Assembly (NCBI RefSeq): GCF_012516315.1
Contig: NZ_CP051185.1
Span: forward strand, 1,849,403-1,913,402
DNA: 64,000 bases
Reading direction: 5' to 3'
Source: Limnospira fusiformis SAG 85.79
GTDB lineage: Bacteria; Cyanobacteriota; Cyanobacteriia; Cyanobacteriales; Microcoleaceae
The notes under the pieces are model-generated. The model made no database searches, was not told where the DNA came from, and worked only from the letters and a program-made list of their open reading frames with translations. Both the position numbers and the translations under genes were made by a program. Shown piece after piece: positions 8,930-18,187 of this stretch. Each line of letters starts with the position of its first letter. The stretch's first letter is position 1.

Positions 8930-9886
8930 TAGCATTAGTCAAGGTGGTTAGGACGCAGCTTTGAGAACGGAATCCATGGCATCATGGAGAGAATCAAACT
9001 GCTCAATGCAGTGGCGAATACGGGCTTTCAGCCACGACCAACATTTCTCTATCTTCTTGAGGTCTGGCGAATAAGGTGGTAGATAGAGTAAACGGCATTG
9101 AGCTGCCTCCACCAGTTCAGCAATCCGCCCCCCTTTATGAAACGTTGCATTGTCCAATACTAGAGTCTGACCTGGCTTCAATGTTGGAATTAAGATGAAC
9201 TCCAACCACAACTCAAACACTGTCCGATTACAACAACCCTCAAAGCTAAAGGGAGCTAAGAGTTGTTGATGACACCATGCGGCTATCATACTTACCCTGC
9301 CCTGCCTCTTCCCTGATTTGAGTGCATGGAAGCGTTTTCCTTCCTCGCAGTAACCATAAGGGTAATCCGAGTCCTGACTATTCATGGCGGCTTCATCGAG
9401 GTAGACCACTTCTTCCGGCTCCATCTGTTCAATCTGAGCCATAAACTCCTCTCGCTGTTGCTTCCAACGTTCTTGGTAGCCGTAAGTTTTTTTTCTGGTG
9501 AAGCCAATTTTCTTCAAGGCTCTGGATATGGTGCGAGGAGAGATGTCGTCATCCCAAAGTTCAGCCATTTGAGCGGAGGTTTTGTGGCCATGCTCTTGGG
9601 CAAAAGCCTTGAATTTCTGCCAGTCGGTAATTTTGTGGTTATTGCCAGGTCGGTGATGAGGTTTAGGGAGGAAGTCTCCGGTCTGTGCTTTTCTTTGCAG
9701 CCAGAGATTAATGGTGTTCCTGCTGACATGGAAAACTTGACTGGCTTCTGTTTTGGGCATACCGTCTAGTTCAATGGCATCAATAACTTTTTGTCTGAGG
9801 TCGTAACTATAGGGGGCTGGCATTTTGGGTCTTCTTAGTCATCTCGTCCTCTCCATTATACGTCCTAAGTGTTCTGTCTTGTGCTA
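8930..9886 (-). mobile_element. IS630-family element, copy 2 (957 bp, complete)
   Basis: The ends are tagcattag and gtgcta, with TA on the left inside intron I. The right end joins copy 3 directly with no intervening TA, giving a head-to-tail tandem pair. Confidence 0.92.
8948..9823 (-). CDS. IS630 transposase (copy 2), intact 291 aa
   Basis: An N-terminal helix-turn-helix region (about residues 8-60) is followed by a Tc1/mariner-type DDE domain. Candidate catalytic residues are D143 (YLDEA), D224 (LVLDNATFHK) and E259 (YSPDLKKIEKCW). The length equals the other intact copies. Small differences (AMNSQ, LKKIEK) distinguish it from them. A 147-residue frame on the opposite strand is a shadow of this gene. 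Confidence 0.93.
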   Translation of the reverse strand: MPAPYSYDLRQKVIDAIELDGMPKTEASQVFHVSRNTINLWLQRKAQTGDFLPKPHHRPGNNHKITDWQKFKAFAQEHGHKTSAQMAELWDDDISPRTISRALKKIGFTRKKTYGYQERWKQQREEFMAQIEQMEPEEVVYLDEAAMNSQDSDYPYGYCEEGKRFHALKSGKRQGRVSMIAAWCHQQLLAPFSFEGCCNRTVFELWLEFILIPTLKPGQTLVLDNATFHKGGRIAELVEAAQCRLLYLPPYSPDLKKIEKCWSWLKARIRHCIEQFDSLHDAMDSVLKAAS

Positions 9887-10843
9887 TAGCATTAGTCAAG
9901 GTGGTTAGGACGCAGCCTTGAGAACGGAATCCATGGCATCATGGAGAGAATCAAACTGCTCAATACAATGGCGAATGCGGGCTTTCAACCACGACCAACA
10001 TTTCTCTATCTTGTTGAGGTCTGGCGAATAAGGTGGTAGATAGAGCAAACGGCATTGAGCCGCCTCCACTAGCTCAGGAATCCGTCCCCCTTTATGAAAC
10101 GTTGCATTGTCTAGCACTAGAGTCTGACCTGGCTTCAGTGTTGGAATTAAGATGAACTCCAACCACAACTCAAACACTGTCCGATTACAACAACCCTCAA
10201 AGCTAAAGGGGGCTAAGAGTTGTTGATGACACCATGCGGCTATATAGCTCACCCTGTCCTGCCTCTTCCCTGATTTGAGGGCATGGAAGCGTTTTCCTTC
10301 CTCGCAGTAACCATAAGGGTAATCCGAGTCCTGACTATTCATGCCGGCTTCATCGAGGTAGACCACTTCTTGTGGCTCCATCTGTTCAATCTGAGCCATA
10401 AACTCCTCTCGCTGTTGCTTCCAACGTTCTTGGTAGCCGTAAGTTTTTTTTCTGGTGAAGCCAATTTTCTTCAAGGCTCTGGATATGGTGCGAGGAGAGA
10501 TGTCGTCATCCCAAAGTTCAGCCATTTGAGCTGCTGTTTTGTCGCCATGCTCTTGGGCAAAAGCCTTGAATTTTTGCCAGTCGGTAATTTTGTGGTTATT
10601 GCCAGGTGGGTGATTAGGTTTAGGGAGGAAGTCTCCGGTCTGTGCTTTTCTTTGCAGCCAGAGATTAATGGTGTTCCGGCTGACATGGAAAACTTGACTG
10701 GCTTCTGTTTTGGGCATACCGTCTAGTTCAATTGCATCAATAACTTTTTGTCTGAGGTCGTAACTATAGGGGGCTGGCATTTTGGGTCTTCTTAGTCATC
10801 TCGTCCTCTCCATTATACGTCCTAACTTTCCTGTCTTGTGCTA
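9887..10843 (-). mobile_element. IS630-family element, copy 3 (complete)
   Basis: It lies in tandem directly after copy 2 and has the alternative right-end sequence cctaactttcctgtcttgtgcta rather than cctaagtgttctg. It is followed by TA and a short intron fragment. Confidence 0.92.
9905..10780 (-). CDS. IS630 transposase (copy 3), intact 291 aa
   Basis: It is collinear with copy 2, with D143, D224 and E259 all present. It belongs to a second subtype (PNHPPGNN, HGDKTAAQ, GGRIPELV), also seen in part in copies 4, 5 and 10, which shows that at least two IS630 lineages have amplified in this genome. Confidence 0.93.
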   Translation of the reverse strand: MPAPYSYDLRQKVIDAIELDGMPKTEASQVFHVSRNTINLWLQRKAQTGDFLPKPNHPPGNNHKITDWQKFKAFAQEHGDKTAAQMAELWDDDISPRTISRALKKIGFTRKKTYGYQERWKQQREEFMAQIEQMEPQEVVYLDEAGMNSQDSDYPYGYCEEGKRFHALKSGKRQDRVSYIAAWCHQQLLAPFSFEGCCNRTVFELWLEFILIPTLKPGQTLVLDNATFHKGGRIPELVEAAQCRLLYLPPYSPDLNKIEKCWSWLKARIRHCIEQFDSLHDAMDSVLKAAS

Positions 10844-10858
10844 TACAATAACCCCTTT

Positions 10859-10969
10859 GTGCGAGACGTTTAGGAGTGAAATAGAGCTGCAATGCCTGAA
10901 ATAACCTCCTAGTGGGACTTCTACCCCTTGGTAGAATATAAGGAGTGCGCCCTGACCATCCCATAACTA
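10859..10969 (+). ncRNA. group II intron 5' end fragment (intron J)
   Basis: It starts gtgcgagacg and covers the first 111 bases only, up to the TA at which IS630 copy 4 inserted. It is colinear with the 5' ends of introns A, D and F on the other strand. Confidence 0.8.
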
Positions 10970-11316
10970 TAGCATTAGTCAAGGTGGTTAGGACGCAGCT
11001 TGGAGAACGGAATCCATGGCATCATGGAGAGAATCAAACTGCTCAATACAATGGCGAATGCGGGCTTTCAACCACGAACAACATTTCTCTATCTTGTTGA
11101 GGTCTGGCGAATAAGGTGGTAGATAGAGCAAACGGCATTGAGCCGCCTCCACTAGCTCAGGAATCCGTCCCCCTTTATGAAACGTTGCATTGTCTAGCAC
11201 TAGAGTCTGACCTGGCTTCAGTGTTGGAATTAAGATGAACTCCAACCACAACTCAAACACTGTCCGATTACAACAACCCTCAAAGCTAAAGGGGACTAAG
11301 AGTTGTTGATGACACC

Positions 11317-12552
11317 CTCAGTACAGGACAAAAAAGCTGAAAGTCTTAGCCAAAAGGGAATCTAGCCGAAAATTCTGAAGGGGGCGCTCCGGGCTGAGGT
11401 GAAAGTCGAGGGGTGGGGGGGTAGCGCCAAGTTGGGGTGAGAGGGTTAGATCGGAATTACCACAAACCAAACTTCCCTCTCATGAACGAGCTTAACCGAT
11501 TACGAGACACTTTGCGCCCTCACTTGCCCTGGCACGGGGCGAGATTAAACTTTGTCTGCCTGTTCCTGATGGCGCTATTCCAAACAAAGACGGTTAATCT
11601 GATGGAAATAGCGACTGTATTCGCAAATCCTGTGCAAATTTCCTCAAATTACCAGCGATTACAACGTTTTTTTCGGCAATTCAAATTTGACCGGGCAGAG
11701 ATTGCCCGTTTCGTCGTTAGCCTCATTGACATTCCCCAACCTTGGACTCTTAGTCTCGACCGCACCTGTTGGTCTTTCGGTCAAACCCATTTCAACATCT
11801 TGATGTTGGCAGTCGTCCACGAGGGGATTGCCTTTCCCCTGCTGTGGACGATGCTTGACAAAAAGGGTAATAGCAACAGTGGCGAACGCATGGACTTATT
11901 CGACCGCTTCGAGGCACTATTTCCTGACGTGGAGGTGGCTTGTCTGACCGCTGACCGGGAATTTGTGGGGCGAGATTGGCTCTCGTATCTTCTCATCGAC
12001 CCCGAGGTTCCTTTCCGCCTACGCATCCGCCACAGCGAGCTGATTAGTCCTAAGTTAGGAGGAACTCGGCGTAGCGGCGAACGAATGTTTGATTCTCTGC
12101 GACCCGGAGAATTTCGCCAGCTTTCGGGTCGCCGTTGGGTTTGGGGACGGCAGGTTTACGTCATTGGCTCTCGTCTGGCTGATTCGGGGGAGTTGTTGAT
12201 TCTCATCACTAACGCTTGCCCCGAAACGGCCCTCCCCGACTATGCTCGGCGTTGGGGTATTGAAAACCTCTTCGGAGCCTTGAAGACTCGGGGCTTCTGT
12301 CTCGAATCGACTCACTTTAAGGACCCTGAGCGCTTGAGCCGTTTATTGGCTTTGCTTAGCCTGGCTTTTACTTGGGCTATGAAGGTGGGTTTGTGGATTC
12401 ACCAAGGTTCACCCATTCCTTTGAAGGCTCACGGACGATGCTCCCAGAGTCTTTTCCGCACTGGCTTCGATTTTCTACGCCGCACTTTCTCTAATCTGCC
12501 TTTGTTTTCAGGGCGGTTTCACCAGGCTCTACAACTTTTGTCCTGTACTTAG
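11317..12552 (+). mobile_element. IS4-family insertion sequence, 1236 bp
   Basis: The ends ctcagtacaggacaaaa and ctaagtacaggacaaaa (inverted) match at 16 of 17 positions. A 9-bp duplication gatgacacc lies at 11308-11316 and 12553-12561. A truncated second copy is at 51445-52345. Confidence 0.95.
11482..12552 (+). CDS. IS4-family transposase
   Basis: The frame encodes an RNase H-like DDE transposase with LSLDRTCW (first Asp), LTADREF (second Asp) and YARRWGIENLFGALK. The last motif fits the Y-x2-R-x3-E-x6-K signature exactly. I chose the ATG at 11482 (MNELNRLRD); an upstream GTG at 11437 keeps the frame open but adds atypical residues. The TAG stop is made by the last bases of the terminal repeat. 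All motifs are intact, so it could be active. Confidence 0.92.
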   Translation: MNELNRLRDTLRPHLPWHGARLNFVCLFLMALFQTKTVNLMEIATVFANPVQISSNYQRLQRFFRQFKFDRAEIARFVVSLIDIPQPWTLSLDRTCWSFGQTHFNILMLAVVHEGIAFPLLWTMLDKKGNSNSGERMDLFDRFEALFPDVEVACLTADREFVGRDWLSYLLIDPEVPFRLRIRHSELISPKLGGTRRSGERMFDSLRPGEFRQLSGRRWVWGRQVYVIGSRLADSGELLILITNACPETALPDYARRWGIENLFGALKTRGFCLESTHFKDPERLSRLLALLSLAFTWAMKVGLWIHQGSPIPLKAHGRCSQSLFRTGFDFLRRTFSNLPLFSGRFHQALQLLSCT

Positions 12553-13172
12553 GATGACACCATGCGACTATATAGCTCACCCTGCCCTGCCTCTTCCCTG
12601 ATTTGAGGGCATGGAAGCGTTTTCCTTCTTCGCACTAACCACAAGGGTAATCCGAGTCCTGACTATTCATGCCGGCTTCATCGAGGTAGACCACTTCTTC
12701 CGGCTCCATCTGTTCAATCTGAGCCATAAACTCCTCTCGCTGTTGCTTCCAACGTTCTTGGTAGCCGTAAGTTTTTTTTTCTGGTGAAGCCAATTTTCTT
12801 CAAGGCTCTGGATATGGTGCGAGGAGAGATGTCGTCATCCCAAAGTTCAGCCATTTGAGCTGCTGTTTTGTCGCCATGCTCTTGGGCAAAAGCCTTGAAT
12901 TTTTGCCAGTCGGTAATTTTGTGGTTATTGCCAGGTCGGTGATGAGGTTTAGGGAGGAAGTCTCCGGTCTGTGCTTTTCTTTGCAGCCAGAGATTAATGG
13001 TGTTCCGGCTGACATGGAAAACTTGACTGGCTTCTGTTTTGGGCATACCGTCTAGTTCAATGGCATCAATAACTTTTTGTCTGAGGTCGTAACTATAGGG
13101 GGCTGGCATTTTTGGTCTTCTTAGTCATCTCGTCCTCTCCATTATACGTCCTAACTTTCCTGTTTTGTGCTA

Positions 13173-13410
13173 TAATTATCACCCTCGTAGGGTGCGTCAC
13201 AGGGATAACCTATCGGGTCAACGGCCAATTTTGTTCATCTGACGCACCGCCCCTATCGTGGTCAAGAAACCGGGTTTCTAAGCAAACGGTGGGGTGGGAG
13301 AACTAACAGCAGAACCCGCCTCTACAATTAATAATTATCACCCTCGTAGGGCGCGTCACAGGGATAACCTATCGGGTCAACGGCCAATTTTGTTCATCTG
13401 ACCCACCGCC
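13173..13410. repeat. 177-bp tandem array, right remainder
   Basis: Two further units begin with gtaggg at 13187 and 13346. The first lacks 18 bases of the aaacccggttt palindrome. The second ends after tctgacccaccgcc, where unique sequence upstream of the phosphoketolase gene begins. Joining 4593 to 13173 across one TA restores a perfect array unit. Nothing else is recognisable up to 13493 apart from presumed promoter sequence. Confidence 0.92.
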
Positions 13411-13493
13411 TTTAGCCGGAGAAATTCGCCCAATTGTTCGGTAAAATAAATTACCATATTAATCAAAACCGGAAAGACAATTAGGTATAAAGC

Positions 13494-15707
13494 ATGACCG
13501 CAACCACATCAAAACCCGTTTCCGCCATTCCCGAATTTTGTCAGGGCATCCAGTATTTTAGCGAAACATTCCCCAGATTAGAAACTTACGGTCAGAAGCC
13601 AGCCATAGCTGAGGGGAAAGTGGCTATTTCCGACCCTAAAGACCCCGTAGCAGTATATCAAACCCTGCTGTACGCGGACGCGCTGCGGTACTTAATTCTA
13701 CAGGTAACAGGTAGTAAAGCATCAGGACACCCAGGGGGTTTCGCCAGCCAAGCGGAAGCCTATGCAGCCTTAGTCATGCTGGGTTATAAAAATATTATTA
13801 CGGAAGTGGGACACCATGCGCCAGGCTTCTATAGCGCGGTTTTCCTCGATCGCTCCTTAGAAGACATGGAAATCTACACCGTGCAACAACTGCGCGATCG
13901 CTTCCGGGAAATGCACGGACTGCTGGGGCATCTTTCCGGTTATATTCCCGGTCTACTGAACCCCGCCGGACCCCTAGGACAAGGTCAGCATTTCGCCATG
14001 GCCGCCGCCCTCTTACACAGGGACAAACTCTTCCCCTTCACCCTAGGTGATGGTGGTATGGGAGAGCCTTACCCCATGAGCAGCATGGCGCATTTTAACA
14101 CAGCCTATCCTAATGTAACCAACTTCCTGCCCATATTAGTTTGGAATGGCTACAGCCAGGAACATCACAGCATGGTCTCCACTAAAACTAATGAGGAAAT
14201 GATCGCCTATTGGAAAGGTAACGGCTTCAAAGAAGTCTTGCTAGTCGATGCTAAAGACTTCGACGACCAAAACCAACCCGGAGATTATGTTGATAGTACC
14301 GCTTTTTCCATTGATCGGCGCATGGCTTTCACCCAGGCGGTGATGGAAACAGTAGACAAAGCCGCAAAATCCGCCCTAAATGGTACATTGACCGTATTTA
14401 TTATTAAACAACTCAAAGGGGCCGGTGTTCATGCCCGGGGTGCGAAATCCCATAATCTCTATCCCGGAGATACCCTCGACAGTCCCCATATTATTAAGGC
14501 CCTCCAGGAGCGATCGCTACCAGTAGCCGCTTGGGAGTTGGTGCGTAAAAACATTGAACGAGCAGGCGGTGGTCCCGCTTCTAAGACAGTCGTAACTGAG
14601 TTTGAGTACCCGATCGCCGATTTGGGTACACTCCCCTTAGAAGAATATACAGTCGGCGGTGATCCGAAAGTCGCAACTACCGCTATGGGGGCGATCGTTG
14701 GTCATGTTGGCCAAAAAGACCCCCATTTTCTCGTCACCAACGCCGATGGTAACGCCGCTTCCGGTATTAACAACATTAACCAAGCCCTGAAAATTATTCA
14801 CCCTACCCCTGATGATACCTATTTCCAGGGACCCAATGGACAGGTTTATGAGCCACTCAGTGAAGACGCTTGCGCCGGAATGGCTGCAGGTTTAGCCTTA
14901 ATGGGCGCACGGACTCTGTGGTGTTCCTACGAGTCTTTTGCTATTAATGGTTTACCGATTTGGCAAACTGTCACCCAGGCTATGGCTGAGTTGCGCCACC
15001 TCACCCCCTCCACCATTACCTTATTTACCGCCGGCGCTTTGGAACAGGGACGCAACGGCTGGACTCACCAACGCCCGGAAATTGAGGCTTATTTTGCCGC
15101 TATGTTACGCAACGGTAATGTTTTCGCTCTGTTTCCCCCAGATGCCAATAGTATCCAGGTCTGTTATCAATGGGCACTCAATACTAAAAATAAGGGCATT
15201 ACTATTACTGCTAGTAAGTCACCTTTACCGATTCGTACTACCTTTGAACAAACCCGCCAAGGCTTGCGAGATGGAGCCGTGATTTTGGAAGAAGTCAAAG
15301 GTGATAAAACTGTCGTTTTTGCTGTCATTGGAGATATGACTTTAATCCCCGTTTTTGAGGCGGCGGCTTACCTGGAAACCGAGGGAATTGGTACTCGCAT
15401 TGTCTCCGTGATTAACCCCCGCCGTTTGTATCGTCCTACTGATGTCGCTTGGGATACTTGTTCCGAACCTGATGGCGATTTTATCAGTGATGAACTCTTC
15501 GATAATTTGTTTGGTGGGGATGCTTTGATTGGGGTGACAGGCGGCGCTAGTTTGATGCTGGAACCGATTATGTTGCGTAGTAGTGTCCGCCGCGATACTT
15601 TCGCATGGAAACGGGGAGAAACTACTTCTAGTGCGGGTCAGTTGATGGCTTTTAATGGCTTGACTGCTGAGACTTTGACTAAAAGAGCGATCGAGTTAAT
15701 CCACTAG
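13494..15707 (+). CDS. phosphoketolase (XFP family), thiamine-diphosphate enzyme
   Basis: This 737-residue protein has transketolase/phosphoketolase architecture. The N-terminal ThDP domain has GHPGGF near residue 79, GPLGQGQHFAMA, and the ThDP-binding GDGGMGEPYPMSS segment. The middle domain contains ADGNAASG, and the C-terminal domain follows. Phosphoketolases cleave xylulose-5-P (or fructose-6-P) to acetyl-P, linking the Calvin and pentose phosphate pathways to acetyl metabolism. It is somewhat shorter than the roughly 790-residue classical enzymes, as in one cyanobacterial subgroup, and substrate specificity is not deducible. It is monocistronic on the plus strand, with MBL-fold protein downstream. 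Confidence 0.88.
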   Translation: MTATTSKPVSAIPEFCQGIQYFSETFPRLETYGQKPAIAEGKVAISDPKDPVAVYQTLLYADALRYLILQVTGSKASGHPGGFASQAEAYAALVMLGYKNIITEVGHHAPGFYSAVFLDRSLEDMEIYTVQQLRDRFREMHGLLGHLSGYIPGLLNPAGPLGQGQHFAMAAALLHRDKLFPFTLGDGGMGEPYPMSSMAHFNTAYPNVTNFLPILVWNGYSQEHHSMVSTKTNEEMIAYWKGNGFKEVLLVDAKDFDDQNQPGDYVDSTAFSIDRRMAFTQAVMETVDKAAKSALNGTLTVFIIKQLKGAGVHARGAKSHNLYPGDTLDSPHIIKALQERSLPVAAWELVRKNIERAGGGPASKTVVTEFEYPIADLGTLPLEEYTVGGDPKVATTAMGAIVGHVGQKDPHFLVTNADGNAASGINNINQALKIIHPTPDDTYFQGPNGQVYEPLSEDACAGMAAGLALMGARTLWCSYESFAINGLPIWQTVTQAMAELRHLTPSTITLFTAGALEQGRNGWTHQRPEIEAYFAAMLRNGNVFALFPPDANSIQVCYQWALNTKNKGITITASKSPLPIRTTFEQTRQGLRDGAVILEEVKGDKTVVFAVIGDMTLIPVFEAAAYLETEGIGTRIVSVINPRRLYRPTDVAWDTCSEPDGDFISDELFDNLFGGDALIGVTGGASLMLEPIMLRSSVRRDTFAWKRGETTSSAGQLMAFNGLTAETLTKRAIELIH

Positions 15708-15874
15708 GTTTAACTGGTTTTTCCTGCGTGTCCGTTGGGGGGGAGGAGTATTCCCGTTTTCCGTCATTCTCCCCGACCCCCCCTACTTCTTCCTACTTCT
15801 TCCTAGGACTCGACACCCTTCCAACTCTGATTGGTGTCACAATATAATCTTGATGTAATCTGCAATTATACCTT

Positions 15875-16633
15875 ATGTATCTAACTTGGTTGGACAGTAA
15901 CTCTTGGTTAGTGGAGATGGCTGGTAAGTCTATCCTGGTTGACCCTTGGTTGGTGGGGTCTTTGGTGTTTGGTAATTTACCCTGGTTATTTAAAGGGGAA
16001 AAACAGAAAACTCGCCCCATTCCCGAACGCATTGATGCTATCCTTCTGTCTCAGGGGTTGGAAGATCATGCTCATATTCCTACCTTAAAAATACTCGATA
16101 AAAATATTCCCGTCGTCGCTTCCCCTAATGCGGCTAAGGTGGTGCGAGAATTGGGTTATACTCAGGTTCATTCTTTGAATCATGGGGAGACTTTTCAACT
16201 GGGCGCGAGCCTCGAAATTAGGGCGGTTCCCGGTTCCCCTATTGGTCCGACTTTGGTGGAAAATGGCTATGTTATCTCTGATACTACTACTCACCACAGT
16301 CTCTATTATGAACCCCACGGCTATCATTCCCCCACTTTGAAAGAATTGGCTCCCATTGATGTCGTAATTACTCCTATTATGGATTTGGCTTTACCCTTGA
16401 TAGGTCCCATTATTCGTGGCACAAAATCCGCCCTAGAGTTAACCAAAATGGTACAGCCACAGGTGATATTACCAACCGCCGCCGCTGGTGATGTCTCCTA
16501 TGAGGGATTATTAGTTGCGGCTTTAAAGGTAGTCGGAAACCTAGAAGATTTTCGCTCTCTCATCGCTCGCAATAACCTGAAAACTCGCGTGCTTAATCCG
16601 CAGGCGGGTGAACGTTTTGCCATTGATTTATAG
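15875..16633 (+). CDS. MBL-fold metal-dependent hydrolase-like protein
   Basis: The 252 residues begin with YLTWLDSNSWLVE and KSILVDPWLVG, typical of the beta-lactamase-like UPF0173 group in cyanobacteria. The usual HxHxDH metal motif is reduced to SQGLEDHAH around residue 59-67, and SDTTTHHS is the second metal region. Because two expected histidines are replaced, metal binding and catalysis may differ from the family, and the function is unknown. The preceding intergenic stretch (15708-15874) carries three copies of a ctacttcttc motif and nothing else I can name. Confidence 0.85.
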   Translation: MYLTWLDSNSWLVEMAGKSILVDPWLVGSLVFGNLPWLFKGEKQKTRPIPERIDAILLSQGLEDHAHIPTLKILDKNIPVVASPNAAKVVRELGYTQVHSLNHGETFQLGASLEIRAVPGSPIGPTLVENGYVISDTTTHHSLYYEPHGYHSPTLKELAPIDVVITPIMDLALPLIGPIIRGTKSALELTKMVQPQVILPTAAAGDVSYEGLLVAALKVVGNLEDFRSLIARNNLKTRVLNPQAGERFAIDL

Positions 16634-16701
16634 TTGGCTTTCCATAGAGGCGATCGCATTTTTCCCCAGCCGGGAATTTCGGAAAAGTAAACCTAGGTGG
16701 C

Positions 16702-16747
16702 AAAAAAAAATTTTCTGGGCGCGCCCCCGCGCTTTTTTTTCAGAAAA
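16702..16747 (-). terminator. intrinsic terminator of sRNA copy 1
   Basis: On the minus strand ttttctg (16747-16741) pairs with cagaaaa (16717-16711) around a GC-rich gcgcggggg/gcgcgcc core, followed by nine T. Confidence 0.85.
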
Positions 16748-16839
16748 CCCTATCTTTTTCAGGGAGTCCGTGCTACAGTATAAGATAATTGCGATAGTTG
16801 CGAAAATATTATTTTGGCTCACATCTAATTATGTGATAT
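16702..16839 (-). ncRNA. candidate small RNA, copy 1 (about 138 nt)
   Basis: A complete transcription unit is visible on the minus strand: consensus promoter (16846-16874), start near 16839, and an intrinsic terminator ending in nine T at 16710-16702. The predicted RNA begins with tcacat-aattag-atgtga (a 6-bp stem in this copy) and contains the palindrome aaaataatatttt. A core shared with copy 2 is gtagcacggact and aaaaagatagggttttctg. No conserved reading frame exists: the only ATG after the aggag is followed at once by TGA, and copy 2 has a different 6-codon frame. It converges with the MBL gene. I do not recognise the RNA; it is not obviously 6S, Yfr1 or Yfr2. Confidence 0.7.
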
Positions 16840-16845
16840 ACTCCT

Positions 16846-16874
16846 ATCATAGCCGACTAGCGCCGCCGTGTCAA
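16846..16874 (-). promoter_or_regulatory. consensus sigma-70-type promoter of sRNA copy 1
   Basis: On the minus strand TTGACA (16874-16869), exactly 17 bases, then TATGAT (16851-16846). It is preceded by gggg. Confidence 0.88.
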
Positions 16875-17063
16875 CCCCCTTTTCACTACTTTTTGATATA
16901 CTAGATCACACTGGTAGCAATTTTCGTGGCGAGAATGCCAGCTTGTTCGATCATAAATACCCTTGCATCCGGGCTAGGGTCATCAGTGTAAATTGCAAAT
17001 ATAAAATATCTATGTCTGCTCTATAAAACTTAAACAAAACCGGACATAGCCGGATATTGATGT

Positions 17064-18187
17064 TTATTTCTGGCTTCGTCCGGGACTGTCGGCAGCACCC
17101 CGTCCACAAGTGTAATCGTCGAAACCCGGCAATTTTTCTAAATTTATACTGGCGTTCAAATCTCTATCAATCTTCAGGCCACAGTTTGGACATTCAAAAG
17201 TCCGACGGACTAGGGGCATTTTTTGACGATAACCGCAATTAGAACACAGTTGACTGGATGGATAAAATCTATCGGCAATAATCAACTTTGAACCATAACG
17301 TTCTGCCTTGTCACCTAGTTGCCGACGGAACTCATAAAATGAAGCATCAGCGATAGAACCCGCCAAACCATGATTTTTCAGCATACCTGACACATTCAAA
17401 TCTTCAATGACTACTTGGCTGTGGTTTTTAGCCAAAAAAGTAGTGATTTTATGAATGGTGTCACGGCGAATATTAGCGACTCTTTGATGTAGCTTTTTAA
17501 CTTTTAAGAGACATTTGGCCCGATTTTTTGAGCCTTTGACTTTGCGACTTAAATGACGTTGTAATCTGGCTAGTTTTTTGGTCGCTGCTTTATAAGCCTT
17601 GGGATTAGAGAATTGGGTCCCATCGGAGCAAGTCGCCCAATTGTTAATTCCTAGGTCTACCCCGATTCTCTCTCGATATTTCGGTGTAATTTCTGGTGTG
17701 ATTTCTACGAAAAAGCTCATATACCAGTCCCCTGCTTGGCGGGCTATAGTGACTTTCTTAACCCAACTTTCGGGTTGTGCCTCAAATGTAGAAACCCAGC
17801 CCACAAAAGGCAGCTTATGGCGAGTTCCTGACAGATTGAATGGCTGTCCGGAATTGTCAAGCGTAAAACTATCATGGTGGCCTTTCTTCTTAAATTTAGG
17901 ATAACTGCTTATTCCCTTGAAGAAGCGCTTAAAGGCATCCCCTAGATTAATGAAGGCATATTGATCAACTTTAGAAGACAATTCGGACATCCAAGGATAT
18001 TGAGGTTTCACATAATTAGTAAAAACCTTTTTAATGGAGTTTATATTAGGCTTGAGTCCCTCTTCATAAGCTGACCTCCATAAGTGTAATCCCCAATTAA
18101 ACACGAACCGAGCATACCCCGCGTGTTTGGCCATCAAGGTGCGATGACGGTCATTGAGTTTGAGTTTTGTCCGGAAAGCTTTGATTG
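17064..18187 (-). CDS. tnpB: TnpB (IS200/IS605 OrfB) RNA-guided nuclease; main exon, start codon split off by group II introns
   Basis: The uninterrupted frame gives a full TnpB. RuvC residues are D in IGVDLGI, E in VVIEDLN and D in IDRDLNAS, with a zinc-ribbon CSNC...CPNC between the last two. There is no ATG at the true N-terminus. The frame is open to 18187, reading PIKAFRTKLKLN, where intron A ends. If introns A (18188-19925) and D (19927-20813) splice out, the ATG at 20816-20814, one exon base C at 19926 and this exon join in frame as M-P-I-K-A-F, a normal TnpB start. Internal ATGs (18137, 18140) would instead drop about 17 N-terminal residues. No tnpA is nearby. TnpB is an omega-RNA-guided nuclease; a guide RNA would be expected to overlap the 3' end near 17064 but was not resolved. 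Confidence 0.88.

Larger units (their letters stand above)
10988..13109 (-). pseudogene. IS630 transposase (copy 4), broken by IS and frameshift
   Basis: The N-terminal half (12562-13109) and C-terminal third (10988-11316) are separated by the IS4-type element. Independently, the A-run after GFTRKK has nine A residues instead of eight, which shifts the frame (RKKNLRLPRT). Two lesions make this a dead copy. Confidence 0.9.
10970..13172 (-). mobile_element. IS630-family element, copy 4, interrupted by an IS4-type element
   Basis: The left end follows TA at 10968-10969. The right end gtgcta at 13172 is followed by TA at 13173-13174 and the resumed 177-bp array. It forms the right border of the composite insertion. 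Confidence 0.9.
16652..16885. repeat. dispersed ~235-bp repeat, copy 1 (contains sRNA unit)
   Basis: From ggcgatcgcatttttcccc to gtgtcaacccc this stretch closely matches 21279-21519 in the same orientation. The strongest identity is around the terminator hairpin and the promoter hexamers. The flanks diverge sharply on both sides. Confidence 0.88.

Noticed and set aside
9326-9769. 147-residue plus-strand frame (repeated at each IS630 copy)
   Set aside because: It is the antisense shadow of the IS630 transposase and follows its mutations; no independent start signals were seen.
17064-18137. tnpB as a simple gene starting at the internal ATG at 18137 or 18140
   Set aside because: The upstream in-frame codons PIKAFRTKLKLNDRHRTL match the normal TnpB N-terminus, so the real start is beyond the introns.
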